Source: Neobacillus niacini (GTDB lineage Bacteria > Bacillota > Bacilli > Bacillales > Cytobacillaceae). Taken from it: a DNA stretch of 64,000 nt. Under the pieces are notes generated by a model. That model made no database searches. It was not told the DNA's origin and saw only the letters and a list, made by a program, of their open reading frames with translations. Shown piece after piece: positions 28,236 to 37,676 of this stretch. The stretch spans positions 504,001 to 568,000 of the forward strand of contig NZ_JAUSZN010000001.1 in assembly GCF_030817595.1 (NCBI RefSeq). Reading direction: 5' to 3'. A program made the translations under genes and the position numbers. Every line of letters starts with the position of its first letter. Position 1 is the stretch's first letter.

Positions 28236-31200
28236 ACTTATACCTTGAACTGTTAGGAAGTTTCGTTGTTTTATGTCTTAGTATCATTCTTCTCTATACG
28301 GCAAATTTTCCTCAGAATCAACGTTATAAACAACTTTACCTACCACTAGTGACTTTATTTATTTGTTTATCCTGGCTGCTTTTGGATAAGTGGCTTACGG
28401 GTATATACCAAGAATTTCTTAATGAAAGAATGCCATCTCTATTGTCGAATATCCAATTGCTTATAAATATAACGATTTTGGTCTTGGTATTGACTGTTAA
28501 ATGGTGTTGGAAAATCACAGGAAGTTTGCCTTCTAAGAATCTTGGAAATAATCGCATCTTGAAACCATTTGTGAAAATAGTAAATAAGGCTGCGTCTGTT
28601 CTCTATCCGAAAGAACTTGTGGAAAATTCGAAAACGAAGCTGTCGAAGCAGGGTACAGTTTCACTAGTATATTTTAAAAGCGGGGGAAGGATTTACTTGA
28701 AAAAGGAGTGGACCTATCTAGCTGCTTTTTTTAAGATTGCAGCGATTTTCCCACTACTTATACTAGTGCTTCTTATCATTGCCAATGTATACGAACTGAC
28801 GATTAATCAGTATTTGCCGACATATCCTATTATTTCTTTTATTCTATTAATGGAGATTGCATGGTTTTTAAATGGTGAAAAGGTGCCTTATAGTGAAGGT
28901 ATTATAGCGGGTAATGATGCCGTTTCAAAAAGATTAATAACCTATGAAGAATTATTTAATCAATACAAGGAATTATGGGAAGATCGACTGCTGGCTTCAG
29001 GGATTCTGAAAGAAGATGAACATTTTCATCAACGTAAAGATCATTTTTCCTATGAAAATATCTCTCCAGACTTGGAACATCAATTGATTATTGATTCGAT
29101 TTGTGAGGAATTAAAGAAAAAGAACATCATCATCGATGAAAGCTATACGACGATGATGTCAGAAATCATTCAAGAACATGATGTAATGATTGAGGATGTT
29201 AATTACAATGATTTTTCCTCCTATTTCTTTCCGGCATTGTATCATTTGCTGGCTAAAAATAAGAAGATATTAATCATTGCACATAGCCAAGGTGCGGCAG
29301 CGGCAGCGGTGGACTGGGTGTCAAAGGGAATGAAAGAAGTATCAGGGGTGGACCAGTTATGGAAGATAAGCACCTTTTTAGATGCACTTGAACAAAACAT
29401 GAATTCAGATGTATTGATTGTTTCACCCGAAACGTTGAAGGAGAAACGATTTTTGTACTACTTACGTCAGTTAGAAAAAACAAAACTGTTGGAAGGAATA
29501 TTGTTGTTACATGCAGAGAAGCTGATTCCGGCTTATTCAACCATCATTCATACTTTTAACATAAATGTTAGGGAGCTGACTGGGAAAAAACCACAATACA
29601 TCATATTAACAGAATGGTATGAAGGATTAGAACATACCGTACGTTCACTCTTGCAATGTGAGCCTAGAGATATCGTTTCACCGTCCAGTATAAGTCAAAA
29701 TTTATTTTATATGGTTTGGAAAAATGAAGGTGAAAATTGGTTTCAACAAAATATCCTGCCAAAAATTTCGCATCGTCAATTAGAAGCGGAAGTGGTCTTA
29801 GCGATCCCTGCTTTACAGGCGAAAATTGACCCTGTTCACTTGATCAACCTGCGAAACACTAACGTTAAAGAAAGTATCCACGAAATCATGGATATGAAGA
29901 AGTCTTTATTTGACCTTGGGTTTGATTTAGAAACGCTAGATCATATGGTAAAAATGATTCAGGTCGAGGACAGTAACCTTTCGATTCCGATTGATGATTT
30001 TACACTTTTTCTGATTCGAGATGACCACTACAATTTAGTGAGGCGTTTAAATTTGTGGAAAGGAACTGGCAAAGTGGCTTCATTTGTTCACATCGTCAGC
30101 CCTCCATACTTACTTCGAGATTACTTAGCAGATCAGTTGGATTTCTATATGAGTACGAATCGGACCATAGCACCATTAGCTCCACGATTATCGCAATCAC
30201 TTTGGAGCATTGCTTATACTCTATTAGAGCGATTATGTCATTTTTATATAATGAAAGAGGAAGTGGAAAGCTATTTAACAAGAGCAAAAATTAGCTCTTA
30301 TCGCTCGGTTGTCGAGGGTGTTCACGAGCTGTTCTCTAACACCTTTGGTCCTAAATTAGCATACCGTTTTACGATTGAATCAGAAGAATTAGTAACCTTT
30401 GACCGTTTCAAAAAGGATTTTGTGAAGAAAACACGATACAGGATCCCGTATTCAGCTAAGGAAAAGATTTTACCAAAGGGGTTCCGTTTCTTCCAGATTA
30501 AGCATAACGATAAGTGTCTTTCTGAGATTCTTGAAGGACACCTCTATCAACAATACCTGCCTGGTCAATTCCATTCATTTAATGGCGAACAATATAAAAT
30601 CCAAAAAGTTGATGTAGAGCATGGAATCGTGGAAGTCACCTATGAACACATTTTTAGGCAGAAATACTATCGTCCTATTTCTGAATTTAAGATAAGCAAT
30701 ATGGCAGAACAACGCAATTTCAAGAGGAATACTATTCTCTTGGAACAGTTTGAGGTCTGTATGGGGGCGGTACAGGCGGATGTAAGTGTTAAAACAAGCG
30801 GATATGTGGAAATGAGTGAAATGTCAAACTTAAAATCGATGAAATTGCATTCTTATCATCAAGATGAGCAAATCACCAGGAATTATGAAAACGGCCATCT
30901 TTTATGTTTAGAGATACATTCCAAAGAGGGTACATTTGAAAATGCCGCAAAAATCAAATTTACATTATCTCTCTTATTGAATGAGTTGTTTGTTTCTTTA
31001 TTCCCAGATACACACCATTTTGTGAAGGTATGTGCTAGGTTGGATGAATTATTCTTTGACCAAACAGATTCACAGTCTAAACATCTAAAATGGATTACTC
31101 CTACCATCCAATTAGATGATGTCAATGAGGAAGAGGGGCAGATCTCGCTCTATATTATTGAGGATTCTCCTGTACACCTTGGCATGTTAGAAGCGATTAG

Positions 31201-32065
31201 TCATAATTGGGAACAAATCTTTGATATAGTAAACGACTATCTTTATTGGTTATTAAATGAAAGTAACGGAAATAGCGATTATCTGTATTTTGGTTACGGC
31301 CACTATCCTAAAGAATTGGCCTTAAGCGAAACTTTTGCGATTTTAGATACGTTGTTACCAAGGAAAAAATTAAGGGAAGTTCGATCAGGATATCTTGGAC
31401 GTATGGTAAATGAAGAAATCGTAAATATCAACAGCAGTGAAACGCAATGCGTGTTCTGTGGCAGTATGGTGGCTGCAGCGCAAGTCATTCAACTCAATGA
31501 TGGCAGACAAAGGTGCTTTGCTTGTAATGAGTCGGCCATTGACCATGTATTACGAGTGGAGCCACTTTATCGAGAAGTTCGTCAATTTTTTAAAGATGTA
31601 TATTTAGTAAACTTACCTGAAGATATCGCGCTATACGTGTTAAGTCCAGCAGAAATTCATAAAACGGGCGGTTTACCTTTTATTTCAGAGGCAGGTAATC
31701 CACGATTAACCAGTAAATCCAGCCTGGATAGTGATGGTAATCTCAAGGTTCTTGTGGAAAATGGGTCACCGAGAACCCATACACTTTCCACCTTAGCCCA
31801 CGAACTAACACATATTTGGCAATTTGAGAATTTACAAGTGGATCAGCTGCAAACGGAAGAACTTGAGGGATTTGCCTCATGGGTAGAAGTACACATGATG
31901 ACCCAAATGGGAGAAGTACCGTACGCCAACATGCTAAAAGAACAACTAGAAAAAGGTCAAGACCCCTATGGCAGAGGATACCGACTTATCGAAGAGAAAT
32001 TAGCCATTCTCCCATACAATGCAACCCCGTTTGACTTGTATGTACCTGATGAAGTTGAGATGTAA
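28232..32065 (+). CDS. Multi-pass membrane protein with DA1-like zinc metallopeptidase end
   Basis: The start overlaps the previous stop by four bases. Of 1277 residues, about the first 220 contain five hydrophobic helices. Residues ~340-480 resemble a degenerate helicase-type P-loop unit (KKILIIAHSQGAAAAA, DVLIVSPETL, GILLLHAEKL) but lack the GKT and DEAD residues; the HSQG at 351-354 also resembles a lipase elbow, so this part is uncertain. The C-terminal ~210 residues are clear: a zinc ribbon C1073-x2-C1076-x18-C1095-x2-C1098, then HELTH at 1190-1194 and a third ligand, probably E1212 in LEGFASW. LIM-like zinc ribbon plus HExxH plus EG recalls the DA1 peptidase of plants. It is the last gene of the operon. 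Confidence 0.8.
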   Translation: MNLYLELLGSFVVLCLSIILLYTANFPQNQRYKQLYLPLVTLFICLSWLLLDKWLTGIYQEFLNERMPSLLSNIQLLINITILVLVLTVKWCWKITGSLPSKNLGNNRILKPFVKIVNKAASVLYPKELVENSKTKLSKQGTVSLVYFKSGGRIYLKKEWTYLAAFFKIAAIFPLLILVLLIIANVYELTINQYLPTYPIISFILLMEIAWFLNGEKVPYSEGIIAGNDAVSKRLITYEELFNQYKELWEDRLLASGILKEDEHFHQRKDHFSYENISPDLEHQLIIDSICEELKKKNIIIDESYTTMMSEIIQEHDVMIEDVNYNDFSSYFFPALYHLLAKNKKILIIAHSQGAAAAAVDWVSKGMKEVSGVDQLWKISTFLDALEQNMNSDVLIVSPETLKEKRFLYYLRQLEKTKLLEGILLLHAEKLIPAYSTIIHTFNINVRELTGKKPQYIILTEWYEGLEHTVRSLLQCEPRDIVSPSSISQNLFYMVWKNEGENWFQQNILPKISHRQLEAEVVLAIPALQAKIDPVHLINLRNTNVKESIHEIMDMKKSLFDLGFDLETLDHMVKMIQVEDSNLSIPIDDFTLFLIRDDHYNLVRRLNLWKGTGKVASFVHIVSPPYLLRDYLADQLDFYMSTNRTIAPLAPRLSQSLWSIAYTLLERLCHFYIMKEEVESYLTRAKISSYRSVVEGVHELFSNTFGPKLAYRFTIESEELVTFDRFKKDFVKKTRYRIPYSAKEKILPKGFRFFQIKHNDKCLSEILEGHLYQQYLPGQFHSFNGEQYKIQKVDVEHGIVEVTYEHIFRQKYYRPISEFKISNMAEQRNFKRNTILLEQFEVCMGAVQADVSVKTSGYVEMSEMSNLKSMKLHSYHQDEQITRNYENGHLLCLEIHSKEGTFENAAKIKFTLSLLLNELFVSLFPDTHHFVKVCARLDELFFDQTDSQSKHLKWITPTIQLDDVNEEEGQISLYIIEDSPVHLGMLEAISHNWEQIFDIVNDYLYWLLNESNGNSDYLYFGYGHYPKELALSETFAILDTLLPRKKLREVRSGYLGRMVNEEIVNINSSETQCVFCGSMVAAAQVIQLNDGRQRCFACNESAIDHVLRVEPLYREVRQFFKDVYLVNLPEDIALYVLSPAEIHKTGGLPFISEAGNPRLTSKSSLDSDGNLKVLVENGSPRTHTLSTLAHELTHIWQFENLQVDQLQTEELEGFASWVEVHMMTQMGEVPYANMLKEQLEKGQDPYGRGYRLIEEKLAILPYNATPFDLYVPDEVEM

Positions 32066-32074
32066 TTAATAGAA

Positions 32075-32116
32075 AATAGCTTGGTGTGAAATTGTTCATA
32101 CCAAGCTATTTTTTAT
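32075..32116 (+). terminator. Terminator of the VWA-tubulin operon
   Basis: A perfect 11-bp stem AATAGCTTGGT/ACCAAGCTATT with a TTTT tail, ten bases after the last stop. Confidence 0.93.
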
Positions 32117-32166
32117 TGATTAAGGAAACTGTGCGATAAAATGTTGGTTTATTTTAAAAAATAGTT

Positions 32167-32258
32167 TATGAAGGACAAATAATGTAGTAGCGGGCTAGGA
32201 TTTGTCTTTCAGACCCTGTATGAAGGACAATTCTTCCAGAACCCAACCAGGATTTGTC
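32167..32258. repeat. Two tandem 40-base hairpin repeats
   Basis: Each copy begins TATGAAGGACAA and ends AGGATTTGTC, at 32167-32206 and 32219-32258, a period of 52 bases. Within each copy GGACAA pairs with TTGTC. The centre differs between copies. They lie in the 335-base gap between the operon terminator and the prs-like gene, which otherwise holds only AT-rich DNA and the GGGGGA ribosome binding site of the next gene. They look like a small interspersed repeat family. Confidence 0.7.
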
Positions 32259-32400
32259 CCTACCAATAAATATTACAGTAATTCTAGTCTAAGTTCGAAG
32301 GTTCCTAAATGAAATATTTGTTCTAATGACTGTATTTCATGTAAAATAGGTAAATGAGACGTTAAGGAATTGTAAATAAACAAAGCATGGGGGACATAAA

Positions 32401-33351
32401 GTGTCGTATCAATTGAAAAAAGGTATTAAATTGTTTTCACTAAATTCTAATCAAAGCTTGGCAAAGGAAATAGCGAAGCATTTAGGCTGTGAGGTTGGGA
32501 GGAGCTCGGTCACTCAATTTAGTGATGGTGAAATTCAGGTAAATATCGAAGAAAGTGTGCGCGGCTCTGACGTGTATGTTGTTCAATCCACTTCACACCC
32601 GAATAATGACCATATCATGGAGCTGCTGATTATGATTGACGCTCTAAAAAGAGCTTCAGCGAAAATGATTAATGTGGTTATTCCTTACTACAGCTATGCA
32701 CGTCAGGATCGAAAAGCTAGATCCCGTGAGCCGATTACAGCCAAATTAATAGCGAACCTCCTTGAAAAATCAGGTGCTACCAGGGTGCTGACAATGGATT
32801 TTCATTCACCGCAGGTACAGGGCTTTTTTGATATTCCAGTGGATCATTTATTTGGCATTCCGATTCTATCACAGTATTTTGAAAAAAAGGGACTTGAGGA
32901 TGTAGTTGTTGTCGCACCACATAACGGTGCTGTAGGGAGAGCAAGGAAAATGGCCAAGTACTTAAATGCCCCGATCGCCCTAATTGATCGACGACGTCCT
33001 GAACCTGATGTTTCCGATATTTTTGAGATTATTGGGAATGTTGAAGGGAAAAATGTCATTATTTGTGATGACTTAATTAATACAGCCACAACGCAGACAT
33101 TAGCAGCCAATGCTTTAGTAGAGCATGGGGCAAAGGCAGTTTATGCTTGCTGTACACACGCAGTACTCTCTCAATCTGCTGTTCAAAAAATTGAATCATC
33201 AGCGATTCAAGAATTGGTTATAACGAACACGATTGAGCAGCCAGAAGAAAAGAGAATTGATAAAATTACGATGCTGTCTGTAGCCCCATTACTAGCAGAT
33301 GCTATAGATCGAATTCATAATGAAAGAGCAGTAAGTCCGTTGTTTGAATAA
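32401..33351 (+). CDS. Divergent ribose-phosphate pyrophosphokinase paralog
   Basis: The 316-residue protein starts at GTG with GGGGGA upstream and aligns end to end with class I PRPP synthetase (for example [38 protein letters not shown]). Active-site loops are altered. The flexible-loop Lys is Arg197 (DRRRP in place of DKRRP), the pyrophosphate loop reads APHNGAVGR where Prs has a conserved Asp and Gly-Gly, and the ribose-phosphate loop reads DDLINTATT instead of DDIIDTAGT. It may be a poor or inactive enzyme, a regulator of real Prs, or an enzyme for another substrate. It is monocistronic and not beside glmU, where the main Bacillus prs gene is normally found. Confidence 0.85.
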   Translation: MSYQLKKGIKLFSLNSNQSLAKEIAKHLGCEVGRSSVTQFSDGEIQVNIEESVRGSDVYVVQSTSHPNNDHIMELLIMIDALKRASAKMINVVIPYYSYARQDRKARSREPITAKLIANLLEKSGATRVLTMDFHSPQVQGFFDIPVDHLFGIPILSQYFEKKGLEDVVVVAPHNGAVGRARKMAKYLNAPIALIDRRRPEPDVSDIFEIIGNVEGKNVIICDDLINTATTQTLAANALVEHGAKAVYACCTHAVLSQSAVQKIESSAIQELVITNTIEQPEEKRIDKITMLSVAPLLADAIDRIHNERAVSPLFE

Positions 33352-33358
33352 ATAGAAG

Positions 33359-33390
33359 AAAGAGTCGTGATTATCACGGCTCTTTTACTT
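33359..33390. terminator. Bidirectional terminator between prs-like and transporter genes
   Basis: AAGAGTCGTGA pairs with TCACGGCTCTT (one G-T pair) with T runs on both sides, between convergent genes. Confidence 0.88.
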
Positions 33391-33403
33391 TTTTCACTAA
33401 AGA

Positions 33404-34231
33404 TTATAATCCAATTTTTTTATCTAACATTCCAGTCTTTTTAGTGCCTTCGATAACAGTGTATTCATTTTTTTTATAAGCAAACCAATAAGCCATTCCA
33501 ATAAAGAGTGCTCCGCCAACGGCATTCCCTAAGAAAACAGGAATAAAATTACCTAAGTAGTCCATCCATGTAAGGTGTCCTGCAAATATTGCAGCTGGTA
33601 TGACAAACATGTTGGCGACAACGTGTTGGAAACCAATCGCTACAAATGCCATTGTTGGGAACCATATACCCGTGATTTTGCCCATCATGTCTTCACTTCC
33701 GTACGATAACCACACTGCTGCAGCCACTAGCCAGTTACAACCTATACCTGAGACAAATGCTTGAAGAAAGGTAGCCTCTACCTTATGTTCAGCAATATGA
33801 ACGGTACTATCCAAATAGACGCCTGTTTCAGTTAATCCTACAATATGTCCGAAAAAGTAAGCAACGAAAATCGCACCTAGAAAATTGCTTACGGTGATGA
33901 GAAACCAGTTTTGCAGAACTTGTTTTGTAGTAATTTTATTTGCAAACTTTGCTAATGGAACCACCATCATATTTCCTGTGAGAAGTTCTCCGCCTGCTAT
34001 TAATATAAGGATAAGTCCAATCGGAAAGACAGAGGCACCTAAAATTGCGCTAAGTCCAGATAACCCTTCGGATAGTGGCGCTGTAACACGTAAATAAAGC
34101 AGAAATCCTAATGAAATAAATGCGCCTGCCTGGAAACCTAACAACATGGTTGTAAGTAACGGATAACTAGTCTTTTTCATTCCATTTTTAATGGATATTT
34201 CGAGTATTTGATCGGGTTTGTATAATGACAT
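33404..34231 (-). CDS. Formate/nitrite transporter family channel
   Basis: The 275-residue membrane protein has six hydrophobic helices and the FNT marks: SYPLLTTMLLGFQAGAFISLG near the N-terminus and GGELLTGNMM (about residues 80-90) at the pore entrance, with NWLVAAAVWL later. FNT proteins form pentameric channels for formate, nitrite or hydrosulfide; the ion cannot be chosen from sequence. GAAGGA lies upstream of the ATG. It is a single-gene unit, transcribed away from the glycosyltransferase gene at 34430. No formate dehydrogenase or nitrite reductase gene lies nearby. Confidence 0.93.
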   Translation of the reverse strand: MSLYKPDQILEISIKNGMKKTSYPLLTTMLLGFQAGAFISLGFLLYLRVTAPLSEGLSGLSAILGASVFPIGLILILIAGGELLTGNMMVVPLAKFANKITTKQVLQNWFLITVSNFLGAIFVAYFFGHIVGLTETGVYLDSTVHIAEHKVEATFLQAFVSGIGCNWLVAAAVWLSYGSEDMMGKITGIWFPTMAFVAIGFQHVVANMFVIPAAIFAGHLTWMDYLGNFIPVFLGNAVGGALFIGMAYWFAYKKNEYTVIEGTKKTGMLDKKIGL

Positions 34232-34429
34232 GACTGTATTTCCTTCTTTCTAACCTGAAAAATTGTGAAGTACATCACATTTTGATTCGACTTTATTTTA
34301 ACGCAATAAAGGATAATATGCTGTGAACATTTCTTTAACTTTTTATATTTATAGAAGACCTGTCCACACGTTTTTATCCCCAGTGCGTAAGCTAATATAA
34401 TAAGGATTACAGAAAGGGGTGGAAATAAG

Positions 34430-35587
34430 GTGCCAAGGCTTAAGATCGCTATTATTACTCCAGGCGTTTATCCGATTCCTGGTAATAAATCAAGTTCTGT
34501 TGAGTTAGTTGTCCAAAATACATCCAATCTGCTTCAAAAAGATGTTGATGTAATCATATTTGGAATAAAGATGAAAAAACAATCAATCTTTGAAAGAAAC
34601 GGAAATATAACTTTTTATCGTTATGAATTTAATACAAAACCCTATATTCAACAAGTAGTAGAGCAGCTGCAACATGACAAACCCGATATTATTCAAATAG
34701 AAAACCGCCCCAGAATAGTTAGATCCATTCGTCATGCATTTCCAAATGCAAAAATTATTCTAAACCTTCATTCGGTAAAATTTATCTCCCCTCCATACAT
34801 GAATGAACAAGTGCTGATAAACTATTTAAATTTAACGGATTCTATTATGGTAAATAGCCATTTTTTAAAGAGTTATATATTGAATAGAACCAATTGTGAT
34901 TCAGAAAAAATTTTTGTTAACCATTTGGGAGTAAACACTGAGCAGTTTAAATCTAAATGGGATTTAGACATTAGCCTAACAAAAGAAATGTTAAAAAAAG
35001 AACTAGGTTTATCCAATAATAAAATTCTCCTATATGTAGGGAGACTAATCGAAATCAAAGGGGTACATCATATCTTAGAAGCACTGCCAGAGCTAATTAA
35101 AGCGGACCCTTCTATTCGGTTGTTAATTGCAGGCAGTGCACTTGAAAAGTCTACTAACCATACCTCTTATATAAACCAATTAAAAAAACAGACTGAGAGC
35201 ATAAAAGATTACGTTGTTTTTACTTCTTTTATACCGCATGATAGGATCCATACATTGTTTCAAATCTCTGATTTACTTCTCGTTCCTTCCGAGCAAAATG
35301 AAGCTTTTGGACTTGTAAATGTAGAAGGAATGTCAACCGGTATCCCTGTCATTGCTACGGAATCCGGCGGTATGCCTGAAATTATTGATCATGGAAAAAC
35401 CGGATTCTTAATAGACCCTTCGAATGTGCGTGAAGAATTAACCAAACACATTCTCGACTTACTATCAAATCCCGAAAAGATTCAACAAATGGGTCAGGAA
35501 AGTGTGTTACGGGTAAGAAACTATTTTACCTGGCAGCAAACTGTTGAAAGACTGTTAATGCTTTATCGGAAATTGACAGAAGGATAA
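34430..35587 (+). CDS. Glycosyltransferase family 4, CotSA-like
   Basis: The 385-residue GT-B protein starts at GTG with AAAGGGGTGG upstream. The N-terminal domain opens with LKIAIITPGVYPIPG; the C-terminal domain holds the GT4 donor site ILLYVGRLIEIKGVHHILEAL and PSEQNEAFGLVNVEGMSTGIPVIA, with the E-x7-E nucleotide-sugar motif in that loop. It resembles CotSA and related Bacillus spore-coat glycosyltransferases, so a role in spore-surface glycan is possible, though ordinary capsule synthesis cannot be excluded. It stands alone, ending about 95 bases before a bidirectional terminator at 35682. Confidence 0.88.
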   Translation: MPRLKIAIITPGVYPIPGNKSSSVELVVQNTSNLLQKDVDVIIFGIKMKKQSIFERNGNITFYRYEFNTKPYIQQVVEQLQHDKPDIIQIENRPRIVRSIRHAFPNAKIILNLHSVKFISPPYMNEQVLINYLNLTDSIMVNSHFLKSYILNRTNCDSEKIFVNHLGVNTEQFKSKWDLDISLTKEMLKKELGLSNNKILLYVGRLIEIKGVHHILEALPELIKADPSIRLLIAGSALEKSTNHTSYINQLKKQTESIKDYVVFTSFIPHDRIHTLFQISDLLLVPSEQNEAFGLVNVEGMSTGIPVIATESGGMPEIIDHGKTGFLIDPSNVREELTKHILDLLSNPEKIQQMGQESVLRVRNYFTWQQTVERLLMLYRKLTEG

Positions 35588-35681
35588 AAGGAATAAACAA
35601 CGGTCAAAGGCAATCTTGGCCAGTGGCTTCTTTTATGCTAGTAATGGTAAACTTTTTTTGTCATAATCATGATAAAACTAA

Positions 35682-35717
35682 GAAACATACGAGTTGTAAA
35701 AAGCTCGTATGTTTCTT
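35682..35717. terminator. Bidirectional terminator between convergent glycosyltransferase genes
   Basis: A perfect 12-bp stem GAAACATACGAG/CTCGTATGTTTC with a 10-base loop. It is the only strong signal in the 163-base gap. Confidence 0.85.
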
Positions 35718-35750
35718 GGTTTCATTAAAGATATTTTCACTTCTTTTGCC

Positions 35751-36473
35751 TCAATTATCTTTTTGTTTTGACATTTGTTCAGGATGTCTCCTATAGTAAT
35801 AAAGCACTTCTGGGAGGTTGTTAGCTTTAACACCATTATTAATACATTTTTGAAGAAATTCAAAATCTGCTTCCTTACCTAATTTTCTAGTAAAGCCGCC
35901 AAGACGGTCAAAAACGGATCCCCGGAAAAGGGTTGTCCCGTGGCAAATGCAATGTCCCCCGCTTTGATAAACTTTATAGATTTTTTCATCGAATTTAATC
36001 CAGCTTACTGGTCGACGTATGCCGAAAAATTTCCCATTTTTGTAATTGAAGAATGACGAAAATAAAGTTCCTACAAGCTCATATTGCGGGTTAGCGTTTA
36101 AATAGCTGACCTGTTTTTCAATCCTCTCTGGATGTGAGAGGTCATCCGAATCCTGAATGGCGATAAATTCACCCTTACTGAGAAACATACCCAAGGTTAA
36201 AGGTCCTGCATATCCAACGTTCCTCGGCAGTGATATCGAGATGATTCGATCTTTCATTTCCGGTCTTTTTTCTACAGCTGCCCTTTTAAACTCATTAAAA
36301 ATCTGTAATGTATTATCAGTGGAACAATCGTCTACTAAAATAATTTCTATTTCCCTGTAAGTTTGTGCCAATATACTTTCTAAACAATCCTTAATATATT
36401 TCTCCCTGTTAAAACTAGTGATAATGATACTGACCAAATTCTTTTCTCTCGTGATCAATTCAACCATCTCCAT
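35751..36473 (-). CDS. Glycosyltransferase family 2 (GT-A)
   Basis: The 240-residue protein is a compact GT-A transferase: LVSIIITSFNREKYIKDCLESI opens the Rossmann half, VDDCSTDNT binds the nucleotide, and IQDSDD is the DxD metal site (about residue 110), followed by the acceptor side with RRHPEQMS at the end. Its start overlaps the end of the upstream epimerase gene by 14 bases, so the two are coupled. The exact start codon is uncertain; ATG 36473 and ATG 36467 are both possible. Sugar and acceptor are unknown. Confidence 0.88.
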   Translation of the reverse strand: MEMVELITREKNLVSIIITSFNREKYIKDCLESILAQTYREIEIILVDDCSTDNTLQIFNEFKRAAVEKRPEMKDRIISISLPRNVGYAGPLTLGMFLSKGEFIAIQDSDDLSHPERIEKQVSYLNANPQYELVGTLFSSFFNYKNGKFFGIRRPVSWIKFDEKIYKVYQSGGHCICHGTTLFRGSVFDRLGGFTRKLGKEADFEFLQKCINNGVKANNLPEVLYYYRRHPEQMSKQKDN

Positions 36474-37407
36474 TTTTTTTCGGTCTTGCTTTTATGAGTT
36501 CTTGTTGATATATATCAATGGTTTCCTGCAAACCTCTATCTAGTGAATACCTAGGCACCCAGTGAAGTTCCGTTAAGGCCTTTGTATTATCCAACCTGCT
36601 TTGAGCAATATCACCTATTCGCTGTGGTTTAATGACCGGAGTCAAATTAGTGTTTACCTTTTTCACCATTAAAGTTAATAACTCATTTATTTTCGTTTCC
36701 GTATTGGTACTGATATTAAATGTGTGATTACTTCCATTATGGAGTGCGCAATATACCCCATCTGCTACATCCTTTACATAGACAAAATCTCTTGTCTGCT
36801 CACCACCATAAATAATGGGAGGGATCTGTTCAAAAATAGAATGTAAGAATATTGAAATTACACCTGCTTCACCATGGGAGTTTTGTCCCAGTCCATATAC
36901 ATTGGCAAATCTTAAAATACTGTGGTTTAAACCAAAATGTTTAGTATATAACTTTATATATTGTTCTGAAGTCTGTTTCGAAAGGGAATAAAATGAGATG
37001 GGGTGTTGTGGATGATCTTCATCAATTGGGAGATATGCTGGTTCACCATATACCGCGGCTGATGATGCAAAAATAAACTTTTTAACATTATATTTCACGC
37101 AATTTTGAAGGAGATTAACGGTTCCAGCAATATTTGCTAGACAATCAGCTAAAGGGTTTTTCATAGAGACCGGTACGGATACCTGTGCTGCAAGATGAAC
37201 GACGTAATCAGGTTTCTCAATAGCAAATATGTTTTCGATGGTTAAATCCTCAATGTTGGCCTTGTAAAATGCTGCAGATTTTGGGATTCGTTCTTTGATT
37301 CCGCTTGATAAATTATCTATAATAACAACATCTATTTTTTCTTTTAATAATTTTTCAACAAAATGAAGACCAATAAAACCGGCTCCCCCTGTAATTAAAA
37401 CCTTCAT
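36460..37407 (-). CDS. NAD-dependent nucleotide-sugar epimerase (GalE-like)
   Basis: The 315-residue extended SDR has MKVLITGGAGFIG for NAD, SSAAVYG with the catalytic Ser, and SFYSLSK with Tyr-x3-Lys, plus the downstream RFANVYG and RDFVYVKDVADG blocks typical of UDP-glucose/UDP-GlcNAc 4-epimerases. All catalytic residues are present. It would supply a galacto-type or related sugar for the glycosyltransferase encoded just downstream, whose gene overlaps it. The ribosome binding site is weak. The 269 bases upstream, up to the plus-strand gene at 37677, hold no gene. Confidence 0.9.
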   Translation of the reverse strand: MKVLITGGAGFIGLHFVEKLLKEKIDVVIIDNLSSGIKERIPKSAAFYKANIEDLTIENIFAIEKPDYVVHLAAQVSVPVSMKNPLADCLANIAGTVNLLQNCVKYNVKKFIFASSAAVYGEPAYLPIDEDHPQHPISFYSLSKQTSEQYIKLYTKHFGLNHSILRFANVYGLGQNSHGEAGVISIFLHSIFEQIPPIIYGGEQTRDFVYVKDVADGVYCALHNGSNHTFNISTNTETKINELLTLMVKKVNTNLTPVIKPQRIGDIAQSRLDNTKALTELHWVPRYSLDRGLQETIDIYQQELIKARPKKNGDG

Positions 37408-37676
37408 AAATCATTCACTGCCCATTCTGTTATTTTTGTTTTCATTCAAAAAACGCATAGTAAATGAGAAAAGTAACAATTTTATCGGTGGTTCTTTAAG
37501 AATGCAATATTATAATATTAAAAATTTACTATTTTGGTTTGTGTGCTTGTCATCACAAATGAATAATTTACAATATCCAGCATGATTGGAGGCTCACTAA
37601 GAGTTAAGGCACATACTTATATGAAGAGGAAACTGTCCCCAAAATATTACATATAATAATAAAGAAATATATAAGG

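Noticed and set aside
28232..32065. Active DEAD-box helicase
   Set aside because: The Walker A Lys and the DEAD acid residues are absent, and the unit is preceded by five membrane helices.
35678..35863. 61-codon minus-strand frame
   Set aside because: It covers a terminator hairpin and the end of a glycosyltransferase in another frame.
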